DNA of 64,000 nt from Vicia villosa (GCF_029867415.1 NC_081186.1:103762753-103826752); one strand, 5' to 3'. Counted from the stretch's first letter, positions 11,390 to 22,075 are shown. The notes: generated from the letters alone by a model not told the origin. Translations and numbers: made by a program.

Positions 11390-14257
11390 CTAAGATGGCC
11401 CTAGTCTTGACAAGATCTTGGCCAGCATCTCTTTAACATCGTTGTTGTGTCCTTCTTGCCTTTCAATGAAAGCATCATACTTGTCATTGAGTGAGCTTTG
11501 CTCATCCTGTCTCCTCTGAATCGCTTCTAGAGTCCTTGCAAGACGAGAAGGTTCATCAGAAGAAGCTTCACCGCTTTCAACCACAGGAATGGCATGTTGA
11601 TCTGCAGCTTCCATAGAAGTATCATTTGCTGGGATATCCTCAACAGGGTCTGATTCAGCAACATGATCTTCAGCATCTGCTTCTTGCATAGAAGCATCTC
11701 CATACTCTGCAGCAGGAATTTCAGAGTCTCCATTCTCTAGAGCCTGAAGAATGGCAGCAAGATTCCTGGGAGCAGAAGGACCTTCAACTTCTGGTGGGTC
11801 AACAACTTCTGGAATGACCAAGCTAGGGTCTTTCTTAGAAGGGTTTTCCCTCAGAAAGTCAAATAAGGTCTTGAAGTCTCCAAGCAGAACAGGATACTCA
11901 GGAATCCAGATAACCATGTCCCTGCATGGGTTTGCTTCCATTGCAGCAGCTAGTCTCAACTGTTCCATCTCATCCACAAAGGGCTTCTCTTCCATCAGAT
12001 ATCTACCTTTGAGACGAGCAAACCAGAAGTCTTCATAGTTTCTCAGAATTCCACGAGGACGTGGGGCAGCAGCTGCACAGACTTCCTGAAGTTCTAGAAG
12101 CAGAGCATCTGATTCTTTGCGAAAGATCCTCCAGAGGTTCCGCATAGCAACATCACTCAATCCAGAACTTTCAGCAATTCTGAGAGTATCAAATATGCTT
12201 CTGAGATTCCTCTTTGCTTTTTCAAAATATTCACCAATAGGGTACCTTGAAAAGATAGGGTTGGGAAAGAAGTACGGTTGAGGATCTCTATTCAACTTAA
12301 AAGAGGATTCTGCTTCAGTATCAGAATCTAACACTACCACTTCAGTGTCAGGTCGAGACCTGGGAGTGTAGTTGCAATTACGGAGCAACCGCTCATGTGA
12401 TGCAGAAGTTGGAAGAATAGAGTCACTAAGGTTATTTTGGGAGGTGGAAGGGACAGGATTATAGTTGGCATGTGGAGGTGGTTGAGAGATGGAGATATTT
12501 GTTTGTGGTGGAAAGAGAGTTTGAATGGGTGGTATGTTCAGAACAAGATTATCAACAGCTTGGTCAGAGACAAGATTAGTGGAGGATGAAGGAGACGGAA
12601 TGGATTGAGGAGATGGTGGAGTTTTTGTGAAGGGAAATGGTGAGGGAGGAAGAGAATTGGATTTGTTTGTATGTGAAGAAGGAATGGTTATAGGGGAAGA
12701 TGGTGGTGTAAGAATATGGACAACAACGGGTGATTCTGATGAGGCTTTTTCTGGTTCAGGGGTAGGTACAACCTCTATTGGTGTAACTTCTGAACGAACA
12801 ACAGGAACAGAAATAGGTTCAGAAATGCATATACCTTTGGAACCTTTCAGAAGCGCTTTGGTCACATCCTCCGTTTTCTTCAGCTTTTTACTCTTCGGCT
12901 CTTCAATAATCTTTGCTTTGCCTCTAGAGATTTCTTTCCTTCTGACATAAGCCTGAACTTCTTGTTGGTTTTCAGCTTCTTGAGGGATATTGTCTTCATC
13001 AGAGCTTTGAATAATCATCTTCCTCTTCTTGGTTATCTTCTTTTCAACAACCTCAACAGTCTCATCATTTTTGTTTGACTTCTTCTTCTTTTTCTCTTTC
13101 TCAAAGTCATCAGATATGGCCTTAACAACATTAGCAATCACCTTTTTAGAAACCTCTTGTTTCTTAGAGACAGCAGAAGGATAATCATGCTTTCTTTTAG
13201 TCCTTTCTTCCCTCTTGCGATTTACTTTGAAAGGGGCACCTTTGTCTTGATCTTTAAAACTCTTATTCTCTTCAAGAGATTTCAGATAATCAGTTCTGAC
13301 TTCAGGTACCTCACTATTGAAGAAGGTTTCAAAGTCAGCCAGAACTGGTTCTCTTATGGTTCTTGTTCCAGCTAGAGGTTCAGGAACTTTGAGAAAAGTG
13401 TCAATTATTTTCATCTTCTTTAAAGAGAAGGCATTCAGACAGGCTCCAGTGGTGACAGCAAGATCTTTGATGATACCTTCAGACTCCAGACTTTCAACAA
13501 TCTTGGAATGTACCAGAAGGTTTGTAATAATCCTACCAAAAGGAATGGTTGTTCCAGCATTTTCCTTTCTGAAAGCATTCCTGGAATCCTTTACTGCTTT
13601 CCACATATGGTTGAAGATAATGTAAATCGCATCAACCTTCTTCTGAGTGGCAATGCAATAAAGAATATACCTTTGATCATTACTGATGAAATCCGAGGCA
13701 TGAGTTGATTTCCTATGGTAGAAGCACCCGAGAAGGATCTTTGTCCAGATTCTGTAGATATCTTTCAAATTCTTAACATGTGTAGTTTTCTTGACATTTG
13801 AATAGAGAGTGGATAGAATATCTTCCACATCTTCTCTTTGATCAGACTCAAAAACCCCTTCAGGATTTTTCAGATCAAACATCACTCTTAGGATGTTTTC
13901 AGTAACAACAACAGACTTTCCATGGACGAAAGAGAGTATAGCTTTTGGTGCAACCACAGCATGTACCCAGAACTCTTTGACAAGATCCGGATAAACAGGG
14001 CCAACGAACTCAGCAAACAACGAGGTCCATCCTTGAAAGATGATGTCTTCTTTAAGATGAAATTGATTTTCTTCAAGGTTGTCAAAGTCGACCATGAGTT
14101 CACACAAAACTTCCAATTTATCTTTGGGGATGGAGCATGCAACAACAGGGGTGAGTTCCTGGTGTGTTTCATCGTGCATATGAAGAAGAGTAGATGAACC
14201 AGCAAAATGAGATGAAGAAGCAGCCATTGAACCAGAACGATCAAAAGAGAAGAACAA
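11390..14257 (-). CDS. Envelope-position ORF of the Sirevirus-like element (PF20167-like, 955 aa)
   Basis: An uninterrupted 955-codon frame lies downstream of gag in the slot where Sireviruses carry their so-called envelope-like gene. Residues about 70-280 (FQGWTSLFAEFVGPVYP, VKEFWVHA, ENILRVMFDL) resemble the putative plant transposon protein domain (PF20167), by recall rather than search. A Lys/Glu-rich segment with nuclear-localisation-like KKRK runs follows (about 340-460). Next comes a Pro/Ser-rich linker (about 510-640). The acidic C-terminus ends in a probable coiled coil. I see no signal peptide and no clear membrane segment, so 'envelope' is only positional. A second Met at residue 11 (14227) is an alternative start. 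Function is unknown. Confidence 0.85.
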   Translation of the reverse strand: MFFSFDRSGSMAASSSHFAGSSTLLHMHDETHQELTPVVACSIPKDKLEVLCELMVDFDNLEENQFHLKEDIIFQGWTSLFAEFVGPVYPDLVKEFWVHAVVAPKAILSFVHGKSVVVTENILRVMFDLKNPEGVFESDQREDVEDILSTLYSNVKKTTHVKNLKDIYRIWTKILLGCFYHRKSTHASDFISNDQRYILYCIATQKKVDAIYIIFNHMWKAVKDSRNAFRKENAGTTIPFGRIITNLLVHSKIVESLESEGIIKDLAVTTGACLNAFSLKKMKIIDTFLKVPEPLAGTRTIREPVLADFETFFNSEVPEVRTDYLKSLEENKSFKDQDKGAPFKVNRKREERTKRKHDYPSAVSKKQEVSKKVIANVVKAISDDFEKEKKKKKSNKNDETVEVVEKKITKKRKMIIQSSDEDNIPQEAENQQEVQAYVRRKEISRGKAKIIEEPKSKKLKKTEDVTKALLKGSKGICISEPISVPVVRSEVTPIEVVPTPEPEKASSESPVVVHILTPPSSPITIPSSHTNKSNSLPPSPFPFTKTPPSPQSIPSPSSSTNLVSDQAVDNLVLNIPPIQTLFPPQTNISISQPPPHANYNPVPSTSQNNLSDSILPTSASHERLLRNCNYTPRSRPDTEVVVLDSDTEAESSFKLNRDPQPYFFPNPIFSRYPIGEYFEKAKRNLRSIFDTLRIAESSGLSDVAMRNLWRIFRKESDALLLELQEVCAAAAPRPRGILRNYEDFWFARLKGRYLMEEKPFVDEMEQLRLAAAMEANPCRDMVIWIPEYPVLLGDFKTLFDFLRENPSKKDPSLVIPEVVDPPEVEGPSAPRNLAAILQALENGDSEIPAAEYGDASMQEADAEDHVAESDPVEDIPANDTSMEAADQHAIPVVESGEASSDEPSRLARTLEAIQRRQDEQSSLNDKYDAFIERQEGHNNDVKEMLAKILSRLGPS

Positions 14258-15021
14258 ATATTGGGTTTTCGGTTAGGGTTTCAGAAAGACTAAGAGGCTC
14301 TCAGACAGAATGTATGCAGGAAGAAAGTGAGACAAGGGAGCGAAAAAAAATATATGAGATGATTTGAAATGAATATATAGGAACGGATTTGAAAAGAAAA
14401 ATAATAAAAATTAAACTGAACAGTTTCAGAATCAAGAGAAATCAATTTTATTAAATGATGAGAGACGTAAAGAGAGAGAGGGCGTGGTAAATGAAATGAT
14501 TTAGAACAGTTACCTAGGTCGGCGTTTTTTCAACTGCACGCTTTGTACAAACCGTACAGACACGTGTTCATCATCAGATAATAGATGACAGCTGTAAATA
14601 TCAGAATAGACTTTACGCCTTCAGATTTTGATCACTGCTTCTGATCTGATCAACTTTCTCTTTTGGAGACATTCCTTCTGAAGTGTGCTGATATAAATCT
14701 GAATGATCTTCTGATTCATTACTTCTGATGTACACAGCTTCTGGAGGTTCACTTCTTTGTTCTGCAGCTTCTGATAAGACAAAACTGTATCTGCAGAAAT
14801 TCTTAAGCTCTTTGTTTCATCAGAAACGAGTTTATCATCAAAACAGATGTTTATTGATTTGTCCACAATCAATGTTTCAATGTTGTATATTCTGTAGCAT
14901 TTAGAGCATTCAGAATAATCAAGAAAGAAACATCAAAGCCTTAGAGGTAAACATCATAGATGGTTCCAAGACTAATAAGCTTCTTTTCTGAATTCCTACA
15001 AACAGAGATTCTTCAACCGAT
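14258..15021. other. gag to envelope-like spacer where pol is missing
   Basis: This 764-bp segment contains repeated CTTCTGAT / ATCAGAAG words and no protease, integrase, reverse transcriptase or RNase H motif in any frame I read. In autonomous relatives about 4 kb of pol would sit here. A short minus-strand open frame at 14621-14872 has no recognisable domain. Confidence 0.7.
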
Positions 15022-16935
15022 TTAAGAACCAGAACTTGGAAGACAATCTTTCTTCCCTTCAAGTGTTGAGAGCAACTTGAGTCCAGGTGTCATGTCATGT
15101 TGAATGTTGTCTTCTTTGTTATCAAGAGAATCTGCAAAAGAAATAATCTTTTTCTTTGGTACCCACATCTTCTTGGGTCCTTTCTTGTTAGATTTTCTCA
15201 AGTTCTGATTGAACTTGGGTTTGACATTATAAGCAATAGGAGGAACAGCATGATGATTTTTAATATAAGTTTCATGATATTTCCTAGGTTGTGTCACATG
15301 CTTCTTGGTGTGTGTTAAGTGAAAGCTTTGAGCATGTGAAGTGTGCCTAATATCATGGGAGTGGCCATACTTGAACTGATCATACAATGGCTTGTATGTG
15401 ATTTTCATTTCATCAACAGGTTCAAGTTTGTATGGGGTTTCACCCTCATAACCAATGCCAACTCTTTTGTTTCCAGATACGGCATATATCATAGAAGCTA
15501 GCTGACTTCTGCCAATACTTCTAGATAAGAACTTCCTGAAACTTAAATCATATTCTTTCAGAATATGGTTTAGACTAGGAGTGGATTTTTCTGAATTAGA
15601 AGGAGATCCAACATCATTGGATAATTTTAAAAGTTTATCTTTCAATTCAGAATTTTCCAATTCAAGCCTCTTTGTTTCAAATTCAAATAGCTTTTTCAGC
15701 TTTTTGTATTTGATACAAATCTGAGACTTGGATTCCAGAAGTTCAGTTAATCCAGAAACTAACTCATCTCTAGTAAGTTCAGAAAATACCTCTTCAGAAT
15801 CTGATTCTGATGTAGATTCTGATCCGTCATCTTCTGTCGCCATCAGCGCACAGTTAGCCTGCTCATCTTCTGATTCATCTTCTGACTCATCCCAGGTTGC
15901 CATAAGACCTTTCTTCTTATGAAACTTTTTCTTGGGGCTTTCCTTCTGAAGATTTGGACATTCATTCTTGTAGTGTCCAGGCTCATTGCATTCATAGCAC
16001 ATGACCTTCTTCTTGTCAAATCTTCTGTCATCAGAAGATTCTCCACGTTCAGATTTCTTTGAACTTCTGAAGCCTCTGAACTTCCTTTGCTTGGTCTTCC
16101 AGAGTTGATTTACCCTTCTGGAAATCATGGACAGTTCATCTTCTTCTTCAGATTCTGATTCTTCAGGATCTTCTTCTCTAGCCTGAAAAGCGTTAGTGCA
16201 TTTCTTGATATTTGATTTTAATGCAATAGACTTACCTTTCTTTTGAGGCTCATTTGCGTCCAGCTCTATTTCATGACTTCTCAAGGCACTGATAAGCTCT
16301 TCCAGAGAAACTTCATTCAGATTCTTCGCAATCTTGAATGCAGTCACCATCGGACCCCATCTTCTGGGTAAGCTTCTGATGATCTTCTTTACATGATCAG
16401 CCTTGGTGTATCCCTTGTCAAGAACTCTCAATCCAGCAGTAAGAGTTTGAAATCTTGAAAACATCTTTTCAATGTCTTCATCATCCTCCATCTTGAAGGC
16501 TTCATACTTCTGGATTAAGGCAAGAGCTTTTGTCTCCTTGACTTGAGCATTTCCTTCATGAGTCATTTTCAAGGACTCATATATGTCATAGGCTGTTTCC
16601 CTGTTTGATATTTTCTCATACTCAACATGAGAAATAGCATTCAGCAAAACAGTTCTGCATTTATGATGATTCCTGAAATGCTTCTTTTGATCATCATTCA
16701 TTTCTTGCCTTGTCAGCTTTACGCCTCTGGCATTTACTGGATGTTTGTAACCATCCATCAGAAGATCCCATAGATCACCATCTAGACCAAGAAAGTAACT
16801 TTCCAGTTTATCTTTCCAGTATTCAAAGTTTTCACCCTCAAATACCGGCGGTCTTGTATAACCATTGTTACCGTTGTATTGCTCAGCAGAGCCAGATGTA
16901 GATGCAGGTGGATTTGTCGGAGTTTCACCAGCCAT
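15022..16935 (-). CDS. Gag of the Sirevirus-like element (637 aa, CCHC zinc knuckle)
   Basis: A structural nucleocapsid/capsid protein that would package element RNA. The N-terminus (PPVFEGENFEYWKDKLESYF) and the following 200 residues match the Copia gag (DUF4219/UBN2) fold. A single zinc knuckle CYECNEPGHYKNEC spans residues 313-326 (Cys313, Cys316, His321, Cys326). Acidic Ser/Glu runs flank it. The C-terminal WVPKKK motif is usual before protease in this lineage, but the frame stops soon after instead of running into pol. The start is the first Met after the primer-binding region. The ORF is intact and highly charged. Confidence 0.93.
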   Translation of the reverse strand: MAGETPTNPPASTSGSAEQYNGNNGYTRPPVFEGENFEYWKDKLESYFLGLDGDLWDLLMDGYKHPVNARGVKLTRQEMNDDQKKHFRNHHKCRTVLLNAISHVEYEKISNRETAYDIYESLKMTHEGNAQVKETKALALIQKYEAFKMEDDEDIEKMFSRFQTLTAGLRVLDKGYTKADHVKKIIRSLPRRWGPMVTAFKIAKNLNEVSLEELISALRSHEIELDANEPQKKGKSIALKSNIKKCTNAFQAREEDPEESESEEEDELSMISRRVNQLWKTKQRKFRGFRSSKKSERGESSDDRRFDKKKVMCYECNEPGHYKNECPNLQKESPKKKFHKKKGLMATWDESEDESEDEQANCALMATEDDGSESTSESDSEEVFSELTRDELVSGLTELLESKSQICIKYKKLKKLFEFETKRLELENSELKDKLLKLSNDVGSPSNSEKSTPSLNHILKEYDLSFRKFLSRSIGRSQLASMIYAVSGNKRVGIGYEGETPYKLEPVDEMKITYKPLYDQFKYGHSHDIRHTSHAQSFHLTHTKKHVTQPRKYHETYIKNHHAVPPIAYNVKPKFNQNLRKSNKKGPKKMWVPKKKIISFADSLDNKEDNIQHDMTPGLKLLSTLEGKKDCLPSSGS

Positions 16936-17008
16936 CTTTTAAATGAAGCGTTTTTCTCTTCCTGAATCTTTTCTAAACACGGTTAAGTGCTTGCACCTAA
17001 GAACCGGC

Positions 17009-17022
17009 GCTCTGATGCCAAT
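17009..17022 (-). promoter_or_regulatory. Primer-binding site (initiator Met-tRNA type)
   Basis: On the minus strand, two bases inside the 5' LTR, the sequence reads TGGCATCAGAGC. This differs by one base from the common plant Copia site TGGTATCAGAGC, complementary to the 3' end of initiator tRNA-Met. It fixes the element's orientation. Confidence 0.85.
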
Positions 17023-18275
17023 TGAAGGATAGAAAAACACTTAGAAAGGGGGGGATTGAATAAGTGTGACTTTAAATCTTGGACGATAAAAATAAAATGC
17101 ACAATTATTTTTATCCTGGTTCGCTGTTAACGAAGCTACTCCAGTCCACCCCCGCAGAGATGATTTACCTCAACCTGAGGATTTAATCCACTAATCGCAC
17201 GGATTACAATGGTTTTCCACTTAGTCCGCAACTAAGTCTTCCAGAGTCTTCTGATCACACACTGATCACTCCAGGAACAACTGCTTAGATACCCTCTAAG
17301 ACTTTTCTAGAGTCTACTGATCAACACGATCACTCTAGGCTTAGTTCACTCGTAAGACTTCCCTAGAGTATTCTGATCAACACGATCACTCTAGTTACAA
17401 ACTGCTCAGCCAACTGCTAAGACTTCCTAGAGTATACTGATCAACACGATCACTCTAGTTTCTTACAACTTAATGTAATTCTAAGAGTATTACAAATGCT
17501 TCTTAAAAGCGATAATCACAACTGTGATATTTCTCTTAATCGTTTAAGCTTAATCTCACTAAGATATTACAACAGCAATGTAGTGAGTTGATGAAGATTC
17601 TGAGCTTTGATTGAATAGCGTTTCAGCAAGTTTGATATAAGTCGTTTTGGTGCGGAATCGTTAACCTTGCTTCTCATCAGAACTTCATATATATAGGCGT
17701 TGAGAAGATGACCGTTGAGTGCATTTAATGCTTTGCGTGTTCCGTACAGCATTGCATTTAATGTTATACGCTTTTGTCAACTACCTCGAGCCTTGTTCAC
17801 GCTGTGTCTACTGACGTTGCCTTTAGTAGCTTTAACGTTCCTTTTGTCAGTCAGCGTAGTCTGCCACGTGTACTTCCTTCTGATCTGATGTTTGTGAATA
17901 CGACGTTTGAATATCATCAGAGTCAAACAGCTTGGTGCATAGCATCTTCTAATCTTCTGATCTTGAAGTGCTTCTGAGCGTGATACCATCTTCTGATCTT
18001 CAGTGCTTCTGATCTCATGTTCTTCTGATGCTTCCATAGACCCATGTTCTGATTCTGCTTCGACCATCTTCTGATGTCTTGCCAGACCATGTTCTGATGT
18101 TGCATGCTGAACCATTTGAGACACAACTTCTGAGCGCTGAATTATGCGTACTCTTTATATATTTCCTGAAAGGGAAATTGCATTGGATTAGAGTACCATA
18201 TTATCTTAAGCAAAATTCATATTATTGTTATCATCAAAACTAAGATAATTGATAAGAACAAATCTTGTTCTAACA
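17023..18275 (-). repeat. 5' LTR of the Sirevirus-like element
   Basis: The partner of 8835-10087, with the same length and almost the same sequence. In sense orientation it begins TGTTAGAACAAG and ends CTATCCTTCA. It carries the same stem-loop repeats (about 17228-17458). I noted single-base differences near 17351 (C to G) and 17947 (G to A) relative to the other copy. Confidence 0.92.
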
Positions 18276-18719
18276 GAAAGGTGGTATGCTAGAAAAGTAA
18301 GAAACAAAATGTAGTCACTAGATCTAACGTTGAGGCAGAATATATGACCATGACACTTGTAAAATGTGAGCTCATTTGGTTGAAGTAGTTGCTCAAGGAA
18401 CTCTGATTTGAAAAAGATAGAACAATGTGACTTATTTGTGAAAATCAAACTAAATTGCATATTGCTTCGAATCAAGTTTTTCATGAGATGACCAAACATA
18501 TTGAGATAGATTGCTATTTTGTCAGAGAAGGTCAAATTAGACAACATTGTTGCAAGCTTTGCCAAATTTAATGATCAATTGACATATGTTTTTACAAAGT
18601 TCCTATGAGGTCCTAAGACTAATTCAATATGTGGCAAATTTGGTACATTTGACGTATATACTCCAATTTGAAGGAGAGTGACGATATTTGTATACTTTTA
18701 GAATAGTATATTTTTATAC

Positions 18720-18905
18720 CTTAAAAGATTTAGCGACCGATTAAGTGACTATTTCAATTCGGTTGGAAAAGTACTAGTCGCTACCTGTTTGCGACGAAGT
18801 TAGCGACTGAAATATAGCGACCGAATTTGAGAGCACATTAGTGACTGATTTTGGTAACCAAAAAATTTAATTAAATATGATTGTAGTTACTAAATCGGTC
18901 TCTAA
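18720..18905. mobile_element. CACTA-like subterminal fragment
   Basis: There are repeated TTAGCGAC(C/T) / GCGACCGA words in both orientations (for example near 18730, 18806 and 18818). Such clusters are typical of plant En/Spm subterminal regions. Neither terminus nor a target duplication was found, so it is a fragment. Confidence 0.45.
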
Positions 18906-19718
18906 TATTTTAAATATTTAAAAAATATATATTTTTAAATATATTTAATAATTTAATGTATGAATCAACAAAATTTAAATATATTTAATATCTTGATGTA
19001 TTTAACAAAATAACACAATATGTTAATTAATTTTTAATACAAATACAAGATACAATATTTCTAAGTATTCTTAAAAAAAAAATACAATCAAATAGTTTAA
19101 ACTAATGATAATAATTGCGGCATAGCAAAATGAAACATATTATTTTCAAAATCACTTGTCATCCTATGTTCTTCTCTTCATCATCTATCTCATCATAATC
19201 ATTACCAACATCCTCATCATTATCACCGACATTTTCGTTCGCATTTCCTCAAATTCATGTCTTCTAATCCACTCACTTGACGAGGAACATAAGCTATGAT
19301 AAGTTTATCACCATACCAAGATGTAACATAAAAAGTTTATCACCATACCAAAAAAACCACCCCTACAGTGACACAACAGATATACCATGCCTTCCTTATG
19401 AGGTTTTAGAATTAGGAAATGGTCCATATATACCTAATACAAAATAACATCATAATCATTTAAAGTTGGACTAAATAAACACAAATCACCTAGTAACTAA
19501 ACTTTTTAAAACATATAATCAAAATGCAATAAAAAAATCATGACTTTATGAGATTGAAAAATCAAGTAGGTTAATGTTAATACTACAAATTTAAAACACA
19601 TTAGTTTCAAATCAAAGGGATAAGATAGTTAATCAAACAAGAGAAGTAGTCAATGGCTAAATTAATCAAACAACAATCACCATTAAATTACTAAAGAAAA
19701 TAAATTTTTTATATAAAA
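18906..19718. other. AT-rich intergenic sequence upstream of gene A
   Basis: I see no gene, terminal repeats or recognisable protein similarity. The sequence is AT-rich with short ATC-rich stretches near 19180-19240. Confidence 0.4.
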
Positions 19719-20253
<535 letters not shown>

Positions 20254-21303
20254 ATGATGAAGAATCACATTCTCCTTTTCTGTTTTGTTACTTTCTTAGC
20301 AACCTGTCATGGTGATGTTGCAAACCATGAACATGGTTCAGACTTCAACATTTTCCCACTCCGAATGAAAACTGGCCTAGGTGGAAAATACATTCCAGAA
20401 GTGTCATGTGCTAGCTGGAGACTTGGTGTTGAAGCACACAACGTTATTAACTTCAAAACTATTCCACAAGAATGTGAAGAATATGTTGGTAACTATGTAC
20501 TAGGTGACCAATATAGAGCTGACTCTAAAACTGTTAACCGTGAAGGTTTTTTCTATCTTAAGACTCTTAATCTTAATGGAGATGGAAAAGATGTTTGGGT
20601 CTTTGACATTGATGAAACCACACTCTCTAATCTTCCATATTATGCCAAACATGGATTTGGGTATGCTACTTTTTTTTTTTTTTCATATATATACTCTAAG
20701 ATTTAGTGACAGAATATTAGGGTTAGTGTCTAATAATTTTTTTTTTTTCAAAATTGTTAGTATATTTTCTAACAATATATTTTTTTCATTTGACAAAAAA
20801 AATATATAATATGAATTTATAGGATTGAACCATTCAATGAAACTTTGTTTAATGAATGGGTTGACCTTGGAGAAGCACCAGCACTACCAGAGTCACAGAA
20901 ACTGTACAAGAAACTGTTGGCTCGTGGAGTGAAGATTGTGTTCTTAACAGGAAGACCATTGAGCCAAAAGGATGTAACAGCCACAAACTTGAAACTTGCT
21001 GGCTACCACACTTATGAAAAACTAATCTTGAAGTTAGTTTTCTAAACATTCATTAATTATTTATTCTTAATATAGATCCTTAAAGTTTTCATACTAATTA
21101 TGTTATTAATTTTTGGATGTAGGGATTTATCAATATATAAGGGTAAGACAGCAGTTACATACAAATCAGCTGAGAGGAAGAAGCTTGAGGAAGAAGGTTA
21201 CAGAATCATTGGAAACAGTGGTGATCAATGGAGTGATATTCTTGGAACCAACACTGGTGCTAGAACTTTCAAGCTCCCAGATCCACTCTACTACATTGCT
21301 TAA
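20254..21303 (+). CDS. Acid phosphatase A (HAD class IIIB, VSP-like), 3 exons, 265 aa
   Basis: Exons are 20254-20660, 20823-21032 and 21123-21303, with phase-2 junctions. Signal peptide about 1-20 (ending ATCHG) indicates entry to the secretory pathway. The HAD phosphatase motifs are present. Motif I is FDIDET with nucleophile Asp118 and acid/base Asp120. Motif II is LTGRP (Thr178). Motif III is a Lys near 220-226. Motif IV is GDQWSD (Asp240, Asp244). Length and order fit legume vegetative storage proteins / stem 28-kDa glycoproteins. The abundant soybean VSPs have lost the nucleophile Asp, whereas this protein keeps it, so real phosphatase activity is expected (inference). The second intron starts GTTAGT where paralogues use GTAAGT, a weaker but plausible donor. 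Confidence 0.92.
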
Positions 21304-21589
21304 TTAATTAAGCTTTAAATAATTAGCTACTGATTAGTGGATAATGGTCTTTTGTTCTATATGAAATGTTCTATCATGTAATATCCATTTCAAGTTAGCT
21401 AGTTTCTATTTTCTATAATAAAACAAACCATATAATGTAAGGGATAGTATTCTCTTAATTGTGTGGTTTTAATTATTGCATAAATTGACTGCTTGTTTCC
21501 TTCTAAGTTACATAGCCCACTAAAAAATCATTAAAAATTGTGAGTTTATGGCAAATAACTTAATTTGATTTAAAAATAAGCTATTTAAA

Positions 21590-21900
21590 TAAAAAATCCA
21601 TAAAATGAAACATCTGATTTATTGAAAATGTTTGAATGATTTAGTCTGATTTTGAAAATTCCGAAAGCACCCCTGTTAGTTGTCAACAAAAGAAGAAAAT
21701 ATCATAGTACTGAAAAAGAATCATAGTACTGAAAAAAAATCACCAGTCATGATAAAAACAATGCGACAAAAGCATTAGTTTTCGTGGGCTCCAGGGTATG
21801 AAAATTGAAAATGCGTGGATCACGTGCTATCTTTCATTTAGTGTTAACTAGATTTCAATTTTAAAAAATAGTTAATTACTCTCTTTGAGTGAAAGTTTAT
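21590..21900. repeat. Duplicated downstream block of gene A
   Basis: Homologous to 39900-40200 after gene B and to 1785-2170. It contains a CACGTG palindrome (GTGGATCACGTGCTAT, near 21820) also present after gene B but mutated to CGCGTG in the gene-less copy. Between 21304 and 21590 lies the 3' untranslated and flanking DNA of gene A, with AATAAA-like ATAATAAAAC near 21416. Confidence 0.75.
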
Positions 21901-21967
21901 TTTTTAAGTTTTTAAGTTTATAATTATAATTTTGAAAGAAATAACGTAACAATATAAACAAAGTGAA

Positions 21968-22075
21968 TAGAGCTGGCAAAACAGGCTATCCGATCTGCTT
22001 CGGGCCGGCCCATGATAGACTCGAGCTTTTGGCGGACTGGGCCAAAAAGTCTAGAATTTAAACGGATTATAATTT
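21968..22075. mobile_element. hAT-like terminal fragment
   Basis: It begins TAGAGCTGGCAAAACAGG, close to the end of the 58924-59615 element (AGAGCTGTCAAAACGGG), and continues into GGGCCGGCCCATGATAG. The other end was not found. Confidence 0.45.

Larger units (their letters stand above)
8835..18275 (-). mobile_element. Young non-autonomous Sirevirus-like element, gag plus envelope-like ORF, no pol
   Basis: This is a complete 9441-bp element flanked by GAAAG duplications (8830-8834, 18276-18280). Its two LTRs are each 1253 bp. In the sense (minus) direction the order is: 5' LTR 17023-18275, primer-binding site, gag (16935-15022), a 765-bp spacer, the 955-aa ORF (14257-11390), a non-coding tandem-repeat region, the polypurine tracts, and 3' LTR 8835-10087. 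Typical Sireviruses carry protease, integrase, reverse transcriptase and RNase H between gag and the envelope-like ORF. None is present. I saw only two LTR mismatches by eye (near 9170/17351 and 9759/17947). The insertion is therefore recent, and mobilisation must have used enzymes from a relative. Confidence 0.9.
3340..18690 (+). mobile_element. Old Ty1/Copia element split by nested insertions
   Basis: Four separated segments read in order as one degenerate Copia polyprotein. Segment 3340-3717 gives protease-like sequence (DASNHVI; PFNLFPVIHLTHSLDC). Segment 5401-5945 gives the pre-integrase and integrase core (YFVTFIDDF, FLMKNKSEL, then the PQQNG / ERKN region). Segment 7292-8829 gives the integrase end (AHNVSLGIDKLS, CIFLGYHQPQKDYFF), the reverse transcriptase (FLHGDLEEAICMKKPLGF) and the start of RNase H (VSEFLNAPF, ALRILRYIKYETRMS). 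Segment 18276-18690 gives the RNase H end (VEAEYMTMTLVKCELIWL). Many stops and frameshifts show it is dead. Insertions occupy 3723-5056, 5065-5392, 5951-7291 and 8835-18275. No LTRs were identified. Confidence 0.85.

Noticed and set aside
12627..12950. Plus-strand open frame opposite the 955-aa ORF
   Set aside because: A low-complexity shadow of the Pro/Ser-rich region. Other plus-strand frames between 11751 and 14197 are shadows too.
11390..14257. Viral envelope protein
   Set aside because: Only the position is envelope-like. No signal peptide, membrane anchor or cleavage signature is evident.
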